Assembly: GCA_002292025.1 (NCBI GenBank) | Contig: DBBC01000023.1 | Location: 154 to 13,633 of the forward strand | Length of the DNA stretch: 13,480 bases | Reading direction: 5' to 3' | Origin: Firmicutes bacterium UBA994 | Lineage (GTDB): Bacteria > Bacillota > UBA994 | Shown here: positions 1-7,094 of the stretch, piece after piece | How positions within the stretch are numbered: position 1 is the first letter of the stretch | Layout of the letters: the number at the start of each line of letters is the position of its first letter | Notes under the pieces: model-generated | Database searches by the model: none | Told to the model about the DNA's origin: nothing | Seen by the model: the letters and a program-made list of their open reading frames with translations, nothing else | Translations under genes and position numbers: made by a program

Positions 1-1
1 A

Positions 2-241
2 ATTGGCGGACACATCAGGGCCGACGATTTGTCAGCGATATTCTTTGTGAGCAGGCCTTTTATGGGCAAGGAGACTCACTCCGTACAGTTTTTCAACAAG
101 AACGGCAACGCGATGTTCAAGCTCTTCCTAGGCAGGGATGAGAACAGGCAGATAATCTCAGAGCAGATGGGAAAATTTATAAACCTAAAAAACAGGCTTT
201 GTCAGAGAGGTGAACGACAATGCGGTCAAAACTGCAAATAG
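2..241 (+). CDS. ChuX/HutX-family heme carrier protein, C-terminal part only
   Basis: The reading frame is open from base 2, so the gene begins before the window; the TTG at 29 is only an internal codon. The visible 79 residues contain a GGHIRADD stretch, then an FFVSRPFMGKETHSVQFFN stretch and a MFKLFLGRDE stretch. These match the C-terminal half of ChuX/HutX-type cytosolic heme-binding proteins, where I recall an FVxRPFMG...SVxFFNxxGxxMFKxFxGRD pattern. Family members bind or traffic heme after import, usually under iron-starvation control. The tail after the LKNRL stretch is rich in Cys, Arg and Gln and looks family-atypical; it may be normal extension or altered sequence. Fit to the family is good from motif memory, but only a fragment is visible. 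Confidence 0.72.
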   Translation: MGGHIRADDLSAIFFVSRPFMGKETHSVQFFNKNGNAMFKLFLGRDENRQIISEQMGKFINLKNRLCQRGERQCGQNCK

Positions 242-270
242 AGGAGTTAATAGCCAGAACAGCAGCGTAG
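220..270 (+). other. Short 16-codon ORF with good RBS, possible broken gene start
   Basis: An ATG at 220 follows a GAGAGGTG ribosome binding site (204-211) at ordinary spacing and overlaps the end of the heme-carrier gene. That is the layout of a translationally coupled next gene. The frame closes at TAG 268-270 after only 16 codons (MRSKLQIEELIARTAA). I do not recognise the peptide. It may be the surviving start of a gene lost in the same decay that broke the flavodoxin next to it, or a chance ORF. Confidence 0.25.
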
Positions 271-308
271 TCAATGACCACTTGAAACAGCGAGGAGCCA
301 GTTAGTAA

Positions 309-462
309 GAGGCCACACGTGCCATCGCAGAGGGAGCAAAGGCTGAAGGGGCTAAAGTGAACCTACTTAGCTTAGACAAAGCAACGAAACACTCCTGATA
401 AAGCGGGGCTTAAGATGTGCAGAGAGCTGTGGGAAAAACTAGCAACAGCGTGGATTGAGAAA
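309..462 (+). pseudogene. Flavodoxin remnant, two out-of-frame shards
   Basis: Two short stretches each look like one end of a small flavodoxin. In the frame of base 321, codons 309-389 give EATRAIAEGAKAEGAKVNLL and a few more residues, like the first helix and second strand of flavodoxins (TEAMAxAIAEGAKxxGAxVxLLN). The frame is closed upstream by a TAA (306-308) and downstream by TGA. In the next frame, codons 391-453 give TPDKAGLKMCRELWEKLATAW, like the C-terminal helix of short-chain flavodoxins. The roughly 80-90 residues that should lie between are missing, and the shards differ in frame, so the gene cannot make a flavodoxin. Flavodoxin replaces ferredoxin under iron limitation, which suits the heme-carrier neighbour. 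The assignment rests on motif resemblance only. Confidence 0.5.
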
Positions 463-481
463 GACATAAGCAGGTGTTGGT

Positions 482-1087
482 ATGGACAAGGAACTGTGGT
501 TGAAATTTGCAGCGACTCTTAGCAAGCTGGAAGGGAGGGACTACCTAGAAGCTATGATTGCATTCGCGGCAGCCCCGACCATTCAGTGCAAAAAGCCCTC
601 ATCTTTGATGAGCTTTACTTCTTACGGGAAGAATAAAGCGGTGTTGTGGAACATGTATGGAGCCGAAATATGCGAAAACTTTCAAGTGAAGTTCTTTGTA
701 TTGAAAGCAAATAAAGATGTTCTGACGGTACTTATTTACCGCAGAAGCTTGCTGGAGTGGCATGTAAATCACAGAAGAAACCAGCCATTTTTGCGTAGAA
801 TGGGATATGACTCTGAGGGTGTACTGGAACAGAAGCTTGAAACGCTAAGACAGCGTTTTGAAGCCCTTTGCCCACACGAGGTAGGTGTGTTTTTAGGCAT
901 GCCAGTAGAGGATGTGGAAGGTTTTATTAAGCATAAGGGCAAAAACTGTCTTTTGTGCGGCTACTGGAAGGTTTACGCGAAACCACATCGTGCAGAGCTT
1001 CTTTTTAGTGCCTATGATAAGGCGAGAAACAACGTGGTCGAGCTTGTGGCGCAATCAGGCGCAAGAAAAATAGCACAGTGCGTGTAG
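482..1087 (+). CDS. DUF3793 family protein
   Basis: This 201-residue protein matches the DUF3793 family (usual length about 190-210) in its most conserved part. Residues 131-149 read PHEVGVFLGMPVEDVEGFI, followed by Cys156 and Cys159 and then GYWKVY at 160-165. The family pattern I recall is PHEIGxFLGYPxxDVxGFI...CxxxGxWKVYxDxxxA. Function is unknown; the protein looks cytosolic, with no signal peptide or membrane helix. From memory, clostridial members are often found beside flavodoxin and heme-utilisation genes, and here it sits after a heme-carrier gene and a flavodoxin remnant. The ATG at 482 has a weak AGGTG site (472-476). The N-terminal region is poorly conserved in the family, so the start could differ. 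A GTG-started ATPase gene follows 28 bp downstream. Confidence 0.8.
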   Translation: MDKELWLKFAATLSKLEGRDYLEAMIAFAAAPTIQCKKPSSLMSFTSYGKNKAVLWNMYGAEICENFQVKFFVLKANKDVLTVLIYRRSLLEWHVNHRRNQPFLRRMGYDSEGVLEQKLETLRQRFEALCPHEVGVFLGMPVEDVEGFIKHKGKNCLLCGYWKVYAKPHRAELLFSAYDKARNNVVELVAQSGARKIAQCV

Positions 1088-1115
1088 ACGAAGGCGTAGT
1101 CGCGGGGGAATCAGA

Positions 1116-4100
1116 GTGTACAGTATTGGCGTTGACTTGGGGACAGCATCAGTAAAGCTTGCCGTAGTAGATACTAAAAAAGTAGTTTGGCATCGTTATG
1201 TACTGCATCACGGAAATATTGCGGGGACATTAAGGACAAGCCTACATGTTTTATCCGAAGCCATACCTTTGGATAAAATCAAGTGCGGTGCATGCATAGG
1301 GTCAGGAAGAGGTATTCTGAACCAAGGGAATAAGCTGCAGACTGTAAATGAGGTGGCAGCAGTGGTTGACGGAAGCCTCTTTATCAACCCCCATATTCAT
1401 TCCATTATTGACATTGGAGCGCAAACAACGCGTTTCATCACGGACTTTTCTGGGGAGGACAAATCACGGTTACGATTTTCCATGAACTCTGATTGTGCGG
1501 CTGGGACAGGCGCATTTTTGGAGGAACAAGTTTTACGGTTGGGGTTAGAGTTAGAAGATTACTCAGACTATATAGAAAGAGCAGCTTGCATTCCGAGAAT
1601 CGCCGGAAGGTGCAGTGTCTTTGCAAAAACCGACATTATCCACCATCAGCAGGAAGGTGCCGCGGTGGAGGACATAATGCTTGGTTTGGCGTATGCGGTG
1701 GCCAAAAACTATAAGGGAACGGTGATGAAAAAGCTTCCGCTGCGCCAACCGGTGTTTTTTGCGGGCGGGGTAGCCTACAATCGGGGGGTAGTCAAAGGGC
1801 TGTTGTCGGCTCTGGATCTTAAGGGGCATGAGCTCATTGTAGATCCCAGAGCGGGGATTGCAGCAGCTGTGGGTACGGCAGTTGTCGCGCAGAAAACTGA
1901 AGTAGGGCTAGAACTGAAAACGATTTTGGAAGGCTTGTGCAAAGCAAAGGTAGAGAAGGCTATCCCGTCCTCTCCGCAAAAGCCGTTATATGCTCTGGGG
2001 GATATGGGAAGTGAGGACAGGCACCGGTGTGCTGCTCCAAAAGACGTGTTAAGTCCCCGCACGGGCTATCTTGGTGTAGACGTAGGGTCTACCAGTACTA
2101 ATATTGTTGTGATAGACGAAAATATGGAGGTAATTTCCTTACGGTATCTAAAAACCTTAGGCAAACCTATAGAAACTGTTTTGCGAGGGTTGGCTGATAT
2201 TCATCGGGAACTGGGCAGAGAAGTTAAGATTTCAAGCGTTGGGGTTACGGGCTCGGGCAGGTATCTGATTGGGAACCTTATCGGTGCGGATGTTATCAAG
2301 GATGAAATTACAGCCCAAGCGAGGGCGGCAGCATTCCTTGAACCCGAGGTAGATACTGTTTTTGAAATTGGAGGACAGGATTCCAAGTATATCAGTATTC
2401 GGAAGGGTATAGTCACCGATTTTGCCATGAACAAGATCTGCGCTGCCGGTACGGGCTCCTTTCTTGAAGAGCAGGCGAAAAAGCTGCAAATACCTATCGG
2501 CGATTTTGGCAGGTTGGCGCTGACCGGCAAAAATCCGGCAGACCTAGGTGAACGCTGTACAGTATTTATCGAAACCAATGTAGCGTATCACCTTTCAAAG
2601 GGAACCCCCTTGGAGGATATTGCTGCCGGGCTCTGCTATTCGATTGTCAGGAACTATTTGGGCAAAGTAGTAGAACAAAAGCTGGTAGGGCGCAAAATCC
2701 TCTTTCAAGGTGGATTAGCCTATAATCAAGGGGTAGTCAGCGCATTACGGTCTATACTGGGAAAAGACATTATAGTACCGGATTATTTTAGTGTAACCGG
2801 TGCGTATGGTGTGGCCATGCTAGCAAGGGAAGAGATGACCAGTGCTTGCACTCGGTTTAAGGGCTTCCACGTCGGTACCTCCAGCGTAAGCAGCCCAATT
2901 GAAAATCAGAGGAACGATAAAAAAGAGACCAAGCCCCTAGCAAAAGCAGAAGCTCTGTATCTAAAACATTATGACGGAAGGATAGACCCTAGCAAAAAAA
3001 CAATAGGGATCCCTAGGGTTTTATTTCTGCATAAGCTTTTCCCCATGTTCAATATCATATTCAAGGAGCTCGGATATAATGTGCTTTTATCCGAGGCCAC
3101 CCAAGATGACATTATCCGGCACAGCCAGACCTATTCGATTGAAGAAACCTGCTATCCTGTCAAGCTGGTTCACGGGCATGTGGCTTGTCTTTTAGAGCAC
3201 GGTGTGGATTACATCTTCCTGCCCAGTCTATACACCATGAAGCACGAAATATCTAGGGTGAGAGAGGATTATGCCTGCACTTATATGCAGTCGGTATCAA
3301 AAATTATTGACAAAACTATGAATCTGGAGGGAAGGGGAGTAGTGCTGCTTTCGCCTTCCCTTGCCTTCAAGTTTGGTAAGAAGCATATGCTCAAAACATT
3401 GCTTTCCTTAGGGAAAAAGCTTAAACGAAGCATGTTTCAAACCCTTCGGGCAGCAAAACTGGGAATGGACTACTTTAAGGAATTTGAGAAAGACCTTGAG
3501 AGCCACGGAGCGGAAATGGTTACATCCCTCCAACCCGGCGAAAAAGCATTTGTCCTTATCAGTAGGCCATATAATATCGCCGACCCCGAACTAAATATGC
3601 AAATTCCGAAAAAGCTTGCCGCCATGGGGTACAAGGTCCTCACTCTATCCATGCTGCCAGCCCACCGCCACGACCTTTTCCAAGAGTATCCAAACATGTA
3701 CTGGCCCTTTGGGCAGCATATTTTGTCAGGGGCTCAAATTGTAAAGCAGCATCCCAATCTTTTTGCCATTTACTTGACCAGTCACGGCTGTGGACCTGAC
3801 ACCGTCCTTACTCACTATTTTGCAGAGGAGATGAAGGGGAAGCCTTACTTGCATATAGAAACGGATGAGCATGCTTCAAGTGTTGGTGTTGATACGAGAA
3901 TTGAGGCTTTTATCAATAGCCTGAAACCATTTGAAGTGCCTGCTAGTCAACTTAAAGCCTTAAAGGAATGCTCAGAGATGGTGGCACATAAAAAAGTCCA
4001 AATAATAACTAGCCTAACACAGTTAAAACCGCATAGCCTGATAGGACTGCCTTATTTGTATCCGTATTCCCTAATTTTTGCAGCCTTACTTGGCAGGCAG

Positions 4101-5111
4101 GGAGTCAAGGCGGAAGTGCTCCCAATGACAAATCCGGCTTCACTTGCCCGCGGCAGAAGCTTTACCAAAACTAAAGAGCATCTTACACTCACTGCCATGC
4201 TGGGAGATATCTTTACGTGGGTAGAAGGAATGGAGCAAAAAAGTCCAATAAGTATTCTGCTTCCTACCTACGAGGGTTCTGAGGTCGACGGACAGTATCA
4301 CAGGCTGCTGCGAGCAAAGCTGGACGAATATGGATATAGTGAGGTGCAGGTGGCAGCTCCATTCATTGAGGATATGTTACTTGCGGATACACAAAAAGCA
4401 GAGACCATTTTTTGCGCTCTGCTGGCTGGGGACATTCTCTTGACTGCAGCGCCTTCCATGCGTGAGCAACTTATGGAGGAAACGGTGCGCAGGGTGCGTG
4501 AAAAGGGACTTTCTCTACAGGATTTGGAGGAACTAGCCAGAAAAACTGCAGGCATGGCTTCAGAGACGGAACGCCGGAAAAGAGTTTTTGCCATCGGCGA
4601 TCCCATGGTTTTGCACAATAGTTTTTTGAATGATTTCAGCCTGGAACAGATGGAAAGGGAAGCGCAGGTATCATACCAACCTATTGCCGAGTACCTGTGG
4701 TTCCTTTGGAAGGACTTTTCTAGCAAAGGAAGCGCCCCGGCGATTTGCAAAAAGAATGTGCTGAGACTTGAGGGGTACATCAGGCGTGTATCTAGCATGT
4801 TGGGCTCCGGCAGCCCCTATGAGAAAAATTTGCATGCCTTGCGCTCAACAGCAGACCAAACAATGGGGCTATATGCCGGAGCCAACGGTCGGTATAGGCT
4901 GGCTAAACTAATCTGTGTATCTGAGCGCAGCCACGGAATGGTGGCAGCTGCATCTATGTATGAAAATACGGCCACAATCCTAAGTATTCTAGTAAAAGGC
5001 ATAGACGAAAAAAGCTTAAAACCTGTACTGGATTTGAGCTTTGACGGGCTTGCCAGCGAAACTAACGCCACGAAAGTAAAGTCTTTTATGTACTTTTTAC
5101 AGCAAAGGTAA
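1116..5111 (+). CDS. Giant acyl-CoA dehydratase activase-like ATPase (two BadF/HgdC domains plus DUF2229-type region)
   Basis: The start is GTG 1116 behind GGGGGAA (1104-1110). The 1331-residue protein has two tandem ASKHA ATPase domains of the BadF/BadG/BcrA/BcrD/HgdC family. Domain 1 (about 3-265) has GVDLGTASVK, IDIGAQTT (98-105), CAAGTGAFLEEQ (Cys127), GRCSVFAKTD (Cys166) and FFAGGVAYN (214-222). Domain 2 (about 318-572) has GVDVGSTSTN, FEIGGQDSKY, CAAGTGSFLEEQ (Cys442), GERCTVF (Cys481) and FQGGLAYN. Each Cys pair matches the two residues that in HgdC/CompA hold one [4Fe-4S] cluster at a dimer interface, so two tandem copies could form an internal pair. A DUF2229-type region starts near 628 (GIPRVLFLHKLFP; EETCYPVKLVHGH, Cys679), followed by HGCGPDT (Cys892) and a long C-terminal part. 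Such activases use ATP to inject low-potential electrons into a partner iron-sulfur enzyme. No HgdA/HgdB-type dehydratase is visible, so the partner is unknown. Length is close to the family's roughly 1400. Confidence 0.88.
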   Translation: MYSIGVDLGTASVKLAVVDTKKVVWHRYVLHHGNIAGTLRTSLHVLSEAIPLDKIKCGACIGSGRGILNQGNKLQTVNEVAAVVDGSLFINPHIHSIIDIGAQTTRFITDFSGEDKSRLRFSMNSDCAAGTGAFLEEQVLRLGLELEDYSDYIERAACIPRIAGRCSVFAKTDIIHHQQEGAAVEDIMLGLAYAVAKNYKGTVMKKLPLRQPVFFAGGVAYNRGVVKGLLSALDLKGHELIVDPRAGIAAAVGTAVVAQKTEVGLELKTILEGLCKAKVEKAIPSSPQKPLYALGDMGSEDRHRCAAPKDVLSPRTGYLGVDVGSTSTNIVVIDENMEVISLRYLKTLGKPIETVLRGLADIHRELGREVKISSVGVTGSGRYLIGNLIGADVIKDEITAQARAAAFLEPEVDTVFEIGGQDSKYISIRKGIVTDFAMNKICAAGTGSFLEEQAKKLQIPIGDFGRLALTGKNPADLGERCTVFIETNVAYHLSKGTPLEDIAAGLCYSIVRNYLGKVVEQKLVGRKILFQGGLAYNQGVVSALRSILGKDIIVPDYFSVTGAYGVAMLAREEMTSACTRFKGFHVGTSSVSSPIENQRNDKKETKPLAKAEALYLKHYDGRIDPSKKTIGIPRVLFLHKLFPMFNIIFKELGYNVLLSEATQDDIIRHSQTYSIEETCYPVKLVHGHVACLLEHGVDYIFLPSLYTMKHEISRVREDYACTYMQSVSKIIDKTMNLEGRGVVLLSPSLAFKFGKKHMLKTLLSLGKKLKRSMFQTLRAAKLGMDYFKEFEKDLESHGAEMVTSLQPGEKAFVLISRPYNIADPELNMQIPKKLAAMGYKVLTLSMLPAHRHDLFQEYPNMYWPFGQHILSGAQIVKQHPNLFAIYLTSHGCGPDTVLTHYFAEEMKGKPYLHIETDEHASSVGVDTRIEAFINSLKPFEVPASQLKALKECSEMVAHKKVQIITSLTQLKPHSLIGLPYLYPYSLIFAALLGRQGVKAEVLPMTNPASLARGRSFTKTKEHLTLTAMLGDIFTWVEGMEQKSPISILLPTYEGSEVDGQYHRLLRAKLDEYGYSEVQVAAPFIEDMLLADTQKAETIFCALLAGDILLTAAPSMREQLMEETVRRVREKGLSLQDLEELARKTAGMASETERRKRVFAIGDPMVLHNSFLNDFSLEQMEREAQVSYQPIAEYLWFLWKDFSSKGSAPAICKKNVLRLEGYIRRVSSMLGSGSPYEKNLHALRSTADQTMGLYAGANGRYRLAKLICVSERSHGMVAAASMYENTATILSILVKGIDEKSLKPVLDLSFDGLASETNATKVKSFMYFLQQR

Positions 5112-5258
5112 CTGCTAAGGCGCCCGGAATCCGATCCACAAAGGACACGAAGGATGTGTTTGGCAATCCACAAGTGCATAGAATGACAACTAATTCTTGC
5201 ATAGCGTTCTGGGGCGTGCGTGGGTGATTGTGTGATTGTGCGTATACTTGACGTGGAG

Positions 5259-5288
5259 ATGACAACCTGCTACCCTAGGCATGATAAT
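5259..5288 (+). promoter_or_regulatory. Sigma-70-type promoter candidate for the hydrogenase-like/ABC operon
   Basis: ATGACA (5259-5264, 5 of 6 to TTGACA) and GATAAT (5283-5288, 5 of 6 to TATAAT) are separated by 18 bp. An alternative on the same strand is TTGACG (5248-5253) with TACCCT (5271-5276), spaced 17 bp but with a weak -10. Either would give a leader of about 130-145 nt before the next gene. The preferred -10 lies inside the Fur-box-like sequence. Confidence 0.5.
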
Positions 5289-5296
5289 GATTCTCG
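5282..5296 (+). promoter_or_regulatory. Fur-box-like operator overlapping the -10 box
   Basis: TGATAATGATTCTCG matches the 7-1-7 Fur consensus TGATAATNATTATCA at 13 of the 15 positions, counting the free centre; the two mismatches are in the right half. It covers the -10 box of the preferred promoter, the classic place for iron-dependent repression by Fur. The iron theme agrees with the heme-carrier and flavodoxin remnants upstream and with the iron-sulfur protein downstream. A single 15-mer can arise by chance, so this is a candidate site. Confidence 0.5.
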
Positions 5297-5414
5297 CTCG
5301 CATACAATCTGATCGATTTGTGTTTGCTGGCTTAGGCGGGCCCGTTAACATAACAAAGAGGAAGTGGGTCGCTTTTGCTGATGAAGTTCGGCAGTAAATT
5401 GCAGTGCAGGTTCC

Positions 5415-5420
5415 GGGGGA
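5415..5420 (+). promoter_or_regulatory. Ribosome binding site that decides the start of the hydrogenase-like gene
   Basis: GGGGGA lies 7 nt before GTG 5428. The longer in-frame GTG at 5404 has no such site, and ATG 5458 has none either, so GTG 5428 is the better start. Confidence 0.55.
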
Positions 5421-5427
5421 TGATAAG

Positions 5428-6498
5428 GTGACGCTAAATACACCGTCAGAACAATTCATGGCCGGTGCGATGACGCTTAGCGGCGACTGTTCCGGATGCG
5501 GGATGTGTATCGAGGTCTGCCCGGCAGCAGTAGACGCTACTTGTTCCTTGAGTTGTATTATGCAAAACGGCTGTATTTGCTGCGGCAGGTGTCAGTCCGC
5601 CTGCCCCCGCCGGGCAATCAGCTATCAGGATGATACAGCCCTGTTTCTTGAGGATCTGAGTCGGGGGACAGCAATTTCACTTTTAGTAGCGCCGGCAGTT
5701 CACAGCCATTTTATATCATCTGCAAAGCTGTTAGGATATCTTAAACAGGCAGGTGTTCGCTCAATTTACAATGTCCTTATGTACGCAGATATAGCGATTT
5801 GGGCATATGTGGAGGTGTTGCGGCAGAGACCGAATTCTGGGTTCATCGCATCACCTTGTGCCGCGGTTTCCAGTTTTGTTCAATGCCATTTGCCTAGGTT
5901 GCGGCAGCGATTAATGCCGGTTTTGAGTCCGCTTCAGTGCACGGCAATCTTCCTTAGGAAGTACAAAAAAACCGAAGAGAAACTGGCTTTTCTCTCACCC
6001 TGTATCGCGAAGCGGGCAGAAATGCGCACTGTAGGCGGTTCAGTGATATCTTACAACGTTACCATCGGAAGGCTAAAGCAATACCTAAGCGAACAGGATG
6101 TGGACCTTGATGGCTGTCGGGCGTTTGATTTTGACGACGCAGCCGGCGGCAACGGCAAAACGCTGGGGTTTTACGGCGGTTTGCGTGAAAGCGTATCCCC
6201 ACATATTCCGACTGGGCGCTTTGAGAAAATCAGCGGTCCGGGGGTGTACAAATACTTGATAGACTACATGGCAACAACACGTCGGATAGGTACCCTGCCT
6301 GATTTAGTGGAGGCCTACAACTGCGTCAATCCTTGTGACGGCGGTCCTGGGACCGGGCTAGGACCTGCAACAAGCCCTTCCCGTAAGCGCTTTGACGCTG
6401 CCATACCGAAATCAGCGGAGAATCATCGGGAAGTGCTTGAAATGTTCCGCAGATTCGATCGGGAGCTGGACCCAGCAGATTTTGTTGCTTCCTACTAG
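5428..6498 (+). CDS. Two-[4Fe-4S] protein with atypical [FeFe]-hydrogenase H-cluster domain
   Basis: Residues here count from GTG 5404 (364 aa); the preferred start GTG 5428 gives 356 aa. Two ferredoxin motifs sit at Cys29/32/35/39-Pro and Cys57/60/63/67-Pro. The rest resembles the hydrogenase large-subunit C-terminal domain. The L1 region is ASPCAAVSS (Cys152), L2 is LSPCIAKRAEM (Cys200), and L3 is YNCVNPCDGGPGTG (Cys307, Cys311). The four cluster-holding cysteines of the H-cluster pattern (TSCCP, PCxxKxxE, ACxxGCxxGG) are therefore kept. The cysteine just before the L1 ligand, which relays protons in catalytic enzymes, is Pro151 here. The protein has no signal peptide and should be cytosolic. 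It is much shorter than canonical monomeric hydrogenases and lacks PAS or phosphatase domains of sensory types. A redox or H2-sensing role, or a non-hydrogenase Fe-S role, is more likely than efficient H2 turnover. It is the first gene behind the Fur-box-like site. Confidence 0.78.
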   Translation: MTLNTPSEQFMAGAMTLSGDCSGCGMCIEVCPAAVDATCSLSCIMQNGCICCGRCQSACPRRAISYQDDTALFLEDLSRGTAISLLVAPAVHSHFISSAKLLGYLKQAGVRSIYNVLMYADIAIWAYVEVLRQRPNSGFIASPCAAVSSFVQCHLPRLRQRLMPVLSPLQCTAIFLRKYKKTEEKLAFLSPCIAKRAEMRTVGGSVISYNVTIGRLKQYLSEQDVDLDGCRAFDFDDAAGGNGKTLGFYGGLRESVSPHIPTGRFEKISGPGVYKYLIDYMATTRRIGTLPDLVEAYNCVNPCDGGPGTGLGPATSPSRKRFDAAIPKSAENHREVLEMFRRFDRELDPADFVASY

Positions 6499-6523
6499 AG
6501 AGTGTCCGCTTCCAATCGTGAAT

Positions 6524-6530
6524 GGAGGTG
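6524..6530 (+). promoter_or_regulatory. Ribosome binding site favouring a TTG start for the FmdE-like gene
   Basis: GGAGGTG with its preceding T lies 6 nt before TTG 6537. The in-frame ATG at 6522 overlaps this site and has no ribosome binding site of its own, so TTG 6537 is the likely start. Confidence 0.6.
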
Positions 6531-6536
6531 TTTAGC

Positions 6537-7094
6537 TTGTCTGAGGTCATCTTTGTCAGAGACCGGGAAACAATTATCGCAATTTCTTATCAGGAGATGT
6601 TAAAATATCACGGGTGCACATATGTAGCGGGGGTAGCCATGGCCTTTAAAATGCTGGAACTTTCGCTGGCAAAGCTGGCAGGAGGAGAAATTATGCCGCG
6701 CGATAAAATAAGCATCCTGCTAGGTGTTAACGGGCCGGGCATTATCGACGGAGTTGAAATGGTCACACGAGCGTACACTCAAGGCAGGCTGACAGTCGAC
6801 CCGAGAGTCGCTTGGGATAAAGATGCTCCCGACGCTGCTGACGGACAGAACGGCAAATATTACTTTGAAGTAAAATATAACGACAAGAAGATCAGCCTAG
6901 CACTGAAACACGGACTTATTCCACTTAGGTTCACTGAGCTTGCGCATAGAGTTCATGCGGGCACAATTTCATCTGAGGAAGAGATCCAGTTGCAGAAGTT
7001 GAAAGAGGAAATAGCGGCTTCTTTGATGGCTTCTGCTTCCGGCGACTTATTTATGGTATTGTCAAACACAAAAGGCAAAGGAGAGGAACAATAA
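6537..7094 (+). CDS. FmdE-like domain protein
   Basis: Starting at TTG 6537 gives 185 residues; ATG 6522 would add five. Residues 24-39 read YHGCTYVAGVAMAFKM, followed by LGVNGPGIIDGVEMVTRA (62-79) and GRLTVDP (83-89). This resembles the FmdE fold (PF02663), where an FHGHxxxG motif leads into a GLxAxxxA helix and later a GxDAIQxxTxxxxGN stretch. The usual second His of HGH is Cys27 here, the only cysteine in the protein. FmdE was named for a subunit of formylmethanofuran dehydrogenase, but stand-alone homologues in bacteria have varied or unknown roles, often in metal or molybdenum/tungsten contexts. No signal peptide is present. The stop overlaps the next start (TAATG), so it is probably translated with the substrate-binding protein. 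I rate the family call moderate; the function is unknown. Confidence 0.5.
   Translation: MSEVIFVRDRETIIAISYQEMLKYHGCTYVAGVAMAFKMLELSLAKLAGGEIMPRDKISILLGVNGPGIIDGVEMVTRAYTQGRLTVDPRVAWDKDAPDAADGQNGKYYFEVKYNDKKISLALKHGLIPLRFTELAHRVHAGTISSEEEIQLQKLKEEIAASLMASASGDLFMVLSNTKGKGEEQ

Larger units (their letters stand above)
5112..5427. other. Non-coding region with regulatory signals
   Basis: This stretch separates the activase gene from the next operon. I see no convincing gene in it on either strand. It holds a short tandem repeat (GATTGTGT GATTGTG, about 5225-5239), a promoter candidate and a Fur-box-like sequence, annotated separately. No clear rho-independent terminator follows the activase gene. 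Confidence 0.6.

Noticed and set aside
29..241. Complete 70-residue protein starting at TTG 29
   Set aside because: The frame is open to base 2 and upstream codons continue the ChuX/HutX pattern (GGHIRADD), so this is the tail of a longer gene.
4298..4798. 166-residue minus-strand ORF inside the activase gene
   Set aside because: Ser/Arg-rich shadow of a strongly conserved coding region on the other strand, with no motif of its own.
5225..5239. CRISPR or longer tandem array
   Set aside because: Only two short copies of GATTGTG(T), with no spacers or further units.
5190..5459. 89-residue ORF on the minus strand in the non-coding region
   Set aside because: Low-complexity translation with no known motif; it overlaps the promoter, the Fur-like box and the start of the hydrogenase-like gene.
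5428..6498. Calling this a catalytic [FeFe] hydrogenase (hydA)
   Set aside because: The proton-relay Cys is Pro and the L1/L2/L3 motifs are divergent, so only an H-cluster-domain protein can be supported.
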